From assembly GCA_014237855.1 (NCBI GenBank), contig JABACD010000030.1, positions 1 through 52,732 on the forward strand: a stretch of DNA of 52,732 nucleotides, written 5' to 3'. Position 1 is the stretch's first letter, and every line of letters starts with the position of its first letter. Source of the stretch: Planctomycetota bacterium (lineage in GTDB: Bacteria; Planctomycetota; UBA1135; GCA-002686595). Of this stretch, positions 51,558 to 52,732 are shown in pieces. The position numbers and the translations under genes were made by a program. The notes beneath the pieces were generated by a model. That model did not search any database. It was not told the origin of the DNA and saw nothing but the letters and a program-made list of their open reading frames with translations.

Positions 51558-52123
51558 CCTTCGATGCTCGATAGGCGCTCGAGTAACCAGCTACGCGCCA
51601 TCTGCCAGTCTCCGTCCACCGTGCGGGAGGAGCAACCAAGGACCTCCGCGGCCTCATCCACGGAGAGCCCACCGAAGAAGCGAAGCTCGACCACTCGAGC
51701 TTGCCGCTCATTGAGCCCCTCGAGCTGTCTGAGTAGATCGTCGAGGGCGATCAGGTCCAAGCCCGGCTCATCGATCAACACGAGGTCGTCGTGCAACGGG
51801 ACACGAGACCGGTCACCGCCACGCCGCAGCGCCCTCCGCGACGCTGCATGATTCACGAGCACCTGACGGATCGCCCGGATGGCGATTGCGTAGAAGTGCT
51901 GCTTGTCACGATAGCTGCCCTCCCACTTGGCGATGCGCAGGTAGGCTTCGTGGACGAGCGCCGTGGCCTGGAGTGTGTGCCCGTTGCTCTCCCGGCGCAT
52001 CCAGCGCTCGGCGAGCAGATGTAGCTCCCGGTACACGAGGGGAAACAGCTGCTGGTGGCCAGTGCTCTGGCAAGGCTCGGCCCTCCCGTTGGGAGGAGAG
52101 GCTGACTCTGATGGATATACCAC
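51554..52123 (-). CDS. ECF-type RNA polymerase sigma factor (TIGR02999-like)
   Basis: 189 aa from GTG 52123. Region 2: YRELHLLAERWMRRESNGHT followed by LQATALVHEAYLRI, the signature of the planctomycete/acidobacteria ECF group with long region 2. Region 4: LNERQARVVELRFFGG and VDEAAEVLGCSSRTVDGDW. It directs RNA polymerase to a specific promoter set. No anti-sigma factor is adjacent; the overlapping Ser/Thr kinase gene downstream is the likely regulator, as proposed for ECF-kinase pairs. No better start codon is seen. Confidence 0.92.
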   Translation of the reverse strand: MVYPSESASPPNGRAEPCQSTGHQQLFPLVYRELHLLAERWMRRESNGHTLQATALVHEAYLRIAKWEGSYRDKQHFYAIAIRAIRQVLVNHAASRRALRRGGDRSRVPLHDDLVLIDEPGLDLIALDDLLRQLEGLNERQARVVELRFFGGLSVDEAAEVLGCSSRTVDGDWQMARSWLLERLSSIEG

Positions 52124-52639
52124 GACACTTCAATCATAGTCTCACCTGGCGAATGCGGCGGCGGAACCAGGGTTTTGGGGCCTATCCGGTCCAGCAAATC
52201 AGTCCCAGATACCTGCTCCTGACAGGGCTCTACTCTTCGCAAGAGCGGCCCGCGGGTACGCACATCTACCCAGGTCTCGAACTGCTTCGAGACCTTCCAA
52301 TTAGCATCGCCAGCGTCCTCCTTCGGCGTGTTGGAGTCCTCATCGACACCGCGGCCATCCAAAGGCTCGGCCCAACATCAAGGTGACGCATGAAGCGGAC
52401 CTACGCATCGGATGGGTAAGCCGCCCTTGCAGATCTCGAGCGCAACGATTCCCCCGACTTTCTGAAATTCCGTGTCCATTGCCCACGAATTGTGCCCGGA
52501 GAACCTGCGGAGACGTGGTCAGGCGATCAAGCGATGGCCGTCCATGGGAGTCCTGCCGACCCCTCAGGGCAGGATCAGGGAGCAGGCACGATGAGTTGAC
52601 ACCTGAGACCGCAACTCTCCTGACACCGGTCCCGAGATG
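52124..52639. other. Intergenic region upstream of the ECF sigma factor
   Basis: 516 bp. Only low-complexity-like open frames without family features on either strand. TCCTGCC and GGCAGGA near 52555-52580 can pair (7 bp, ~10-nt loop). The promoter of the ECF-kinase pair must lie here, but I cannot point to it. Confidence 0.4.
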
Positions 52640-52732
52640 TCATTGCCACAGGCCCGCGGCCTCCATCACCTCTCTCGGCGAGGTTTCACCTCGATCGTAC
52701 ATAGCCTTCAGTTCCTCCAAGCCGATCTTATT
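52640..52732 (-). CDS. C-terminal end of an unidentified protein (cut by window edge)
   Basis: The last 30 codons of a minus-strand frame entering from the window edge, with an acidic helical composition (IGLEELKAMYDRGETSPREV) and ending GLWQ before TGA at 52640. Family not recognised; the frame is open to the edge. Same strand as the ECF sigma factor but 516 bp away. Confidence 0.45.
   Translation of the reverse strand, partial: NKIGLEELKAMYDRGETSPREVMEAAGLWQ

Overview
The window looks like a piece of chromosome from a GC-rich member of the Planctomycetota. This is an inference from gene content. It carries a secreted protein with a Cys-rich CFGDG/CPC C-terminal module that I recall from planctomycetes of the Saltatorellus/Poly30 type (recollection, not checked). 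It also has a DUF1800-DUF1501 pair, a double sulfatase, an ECF sigma factor overlapping a Ser/Thr kinase gene, a DUF5916 outer-membrane-type protein and an mraZ gene not followed by division genes. Many genes lack a clear Shine-Dalgarno. I see no insertion sequence, prophage, CRISPR array, rRNA or tRNA gene.

Layout. 1-3.4 kb: the N-terminal end of an M48/Ste24-type membrane protease, mraZ with a candidate MraZ operator and DnaA-box-like sites, a membrane-anchored TPR protein and an alpha/beta hydrolase. 3.8-10.3 kb: the secreted CFGDG protein with a strong terminator, a multi-zinc-ribbon protein, and a divergent pair (alpha/alpha-toroid protein and DUF5916 barrel) separated by a perfect hairpin. 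10.3-15.6 kb, all minus: ilvE-HD-SDR, and korA-korB (2-oxoacid:ferredoxin oxidoreductase), split by a terminator. 15.9-24.1 kb: FIST sensory protein, CgeB-like glycosyltransferase, ferritin-like diiron protein, hybrid histidine kinase, and a lipoprotein built from fourteen 43-residue beta-propeller repeats. 24.3-29.9 kb: DUF523-DUF1722 protein, FAD amine-oxidase-like enzyme, SRPBCC-epimerase fusion, rsmG, a small frame with an internal TGA, and a glutaredoxin.

30.1-35.8 kb: the large DUF1800 protein with its DUF1501 partner, then a DUF6503-like protein on the other strand. 35.8-48.8 kb looks like a glycan-use region. On the minus strand lie a sigma-54 activator, an ROK-like kinase, an SSF transporter, a GHL10 lipoprotein and the DUF6503-like protein. 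Divergent from the activator is a secreted esterase, preceded by a near-consensus sigma-54 promoter and, further upstream, repeated TGRGACA boxes. A second minus-strand set holds a secreted serine hydrolase, a two-domain sulfatase and an orphan FtsH-type (M41) protease domain. 49.1-52.1 kb: an ECF sigma factor and a Ser/Thr kinase with TPRs, overlapping by 4 bp. The last 93 bases hold the C-terminus of another minus-strand gene.

The most interesting points are the sigma-54 control region at 41.7-42.0 kb with its esterase and kinase-transporter-GHL10 set, the fused sulfatase whose first active-site motif lacks the usual arginine together with the AAA-less M41 domain beside it, the strictly periodic 14-repeat lipoprotein, and the coding-like frame interrupted by TGA just upstream of rsmG.
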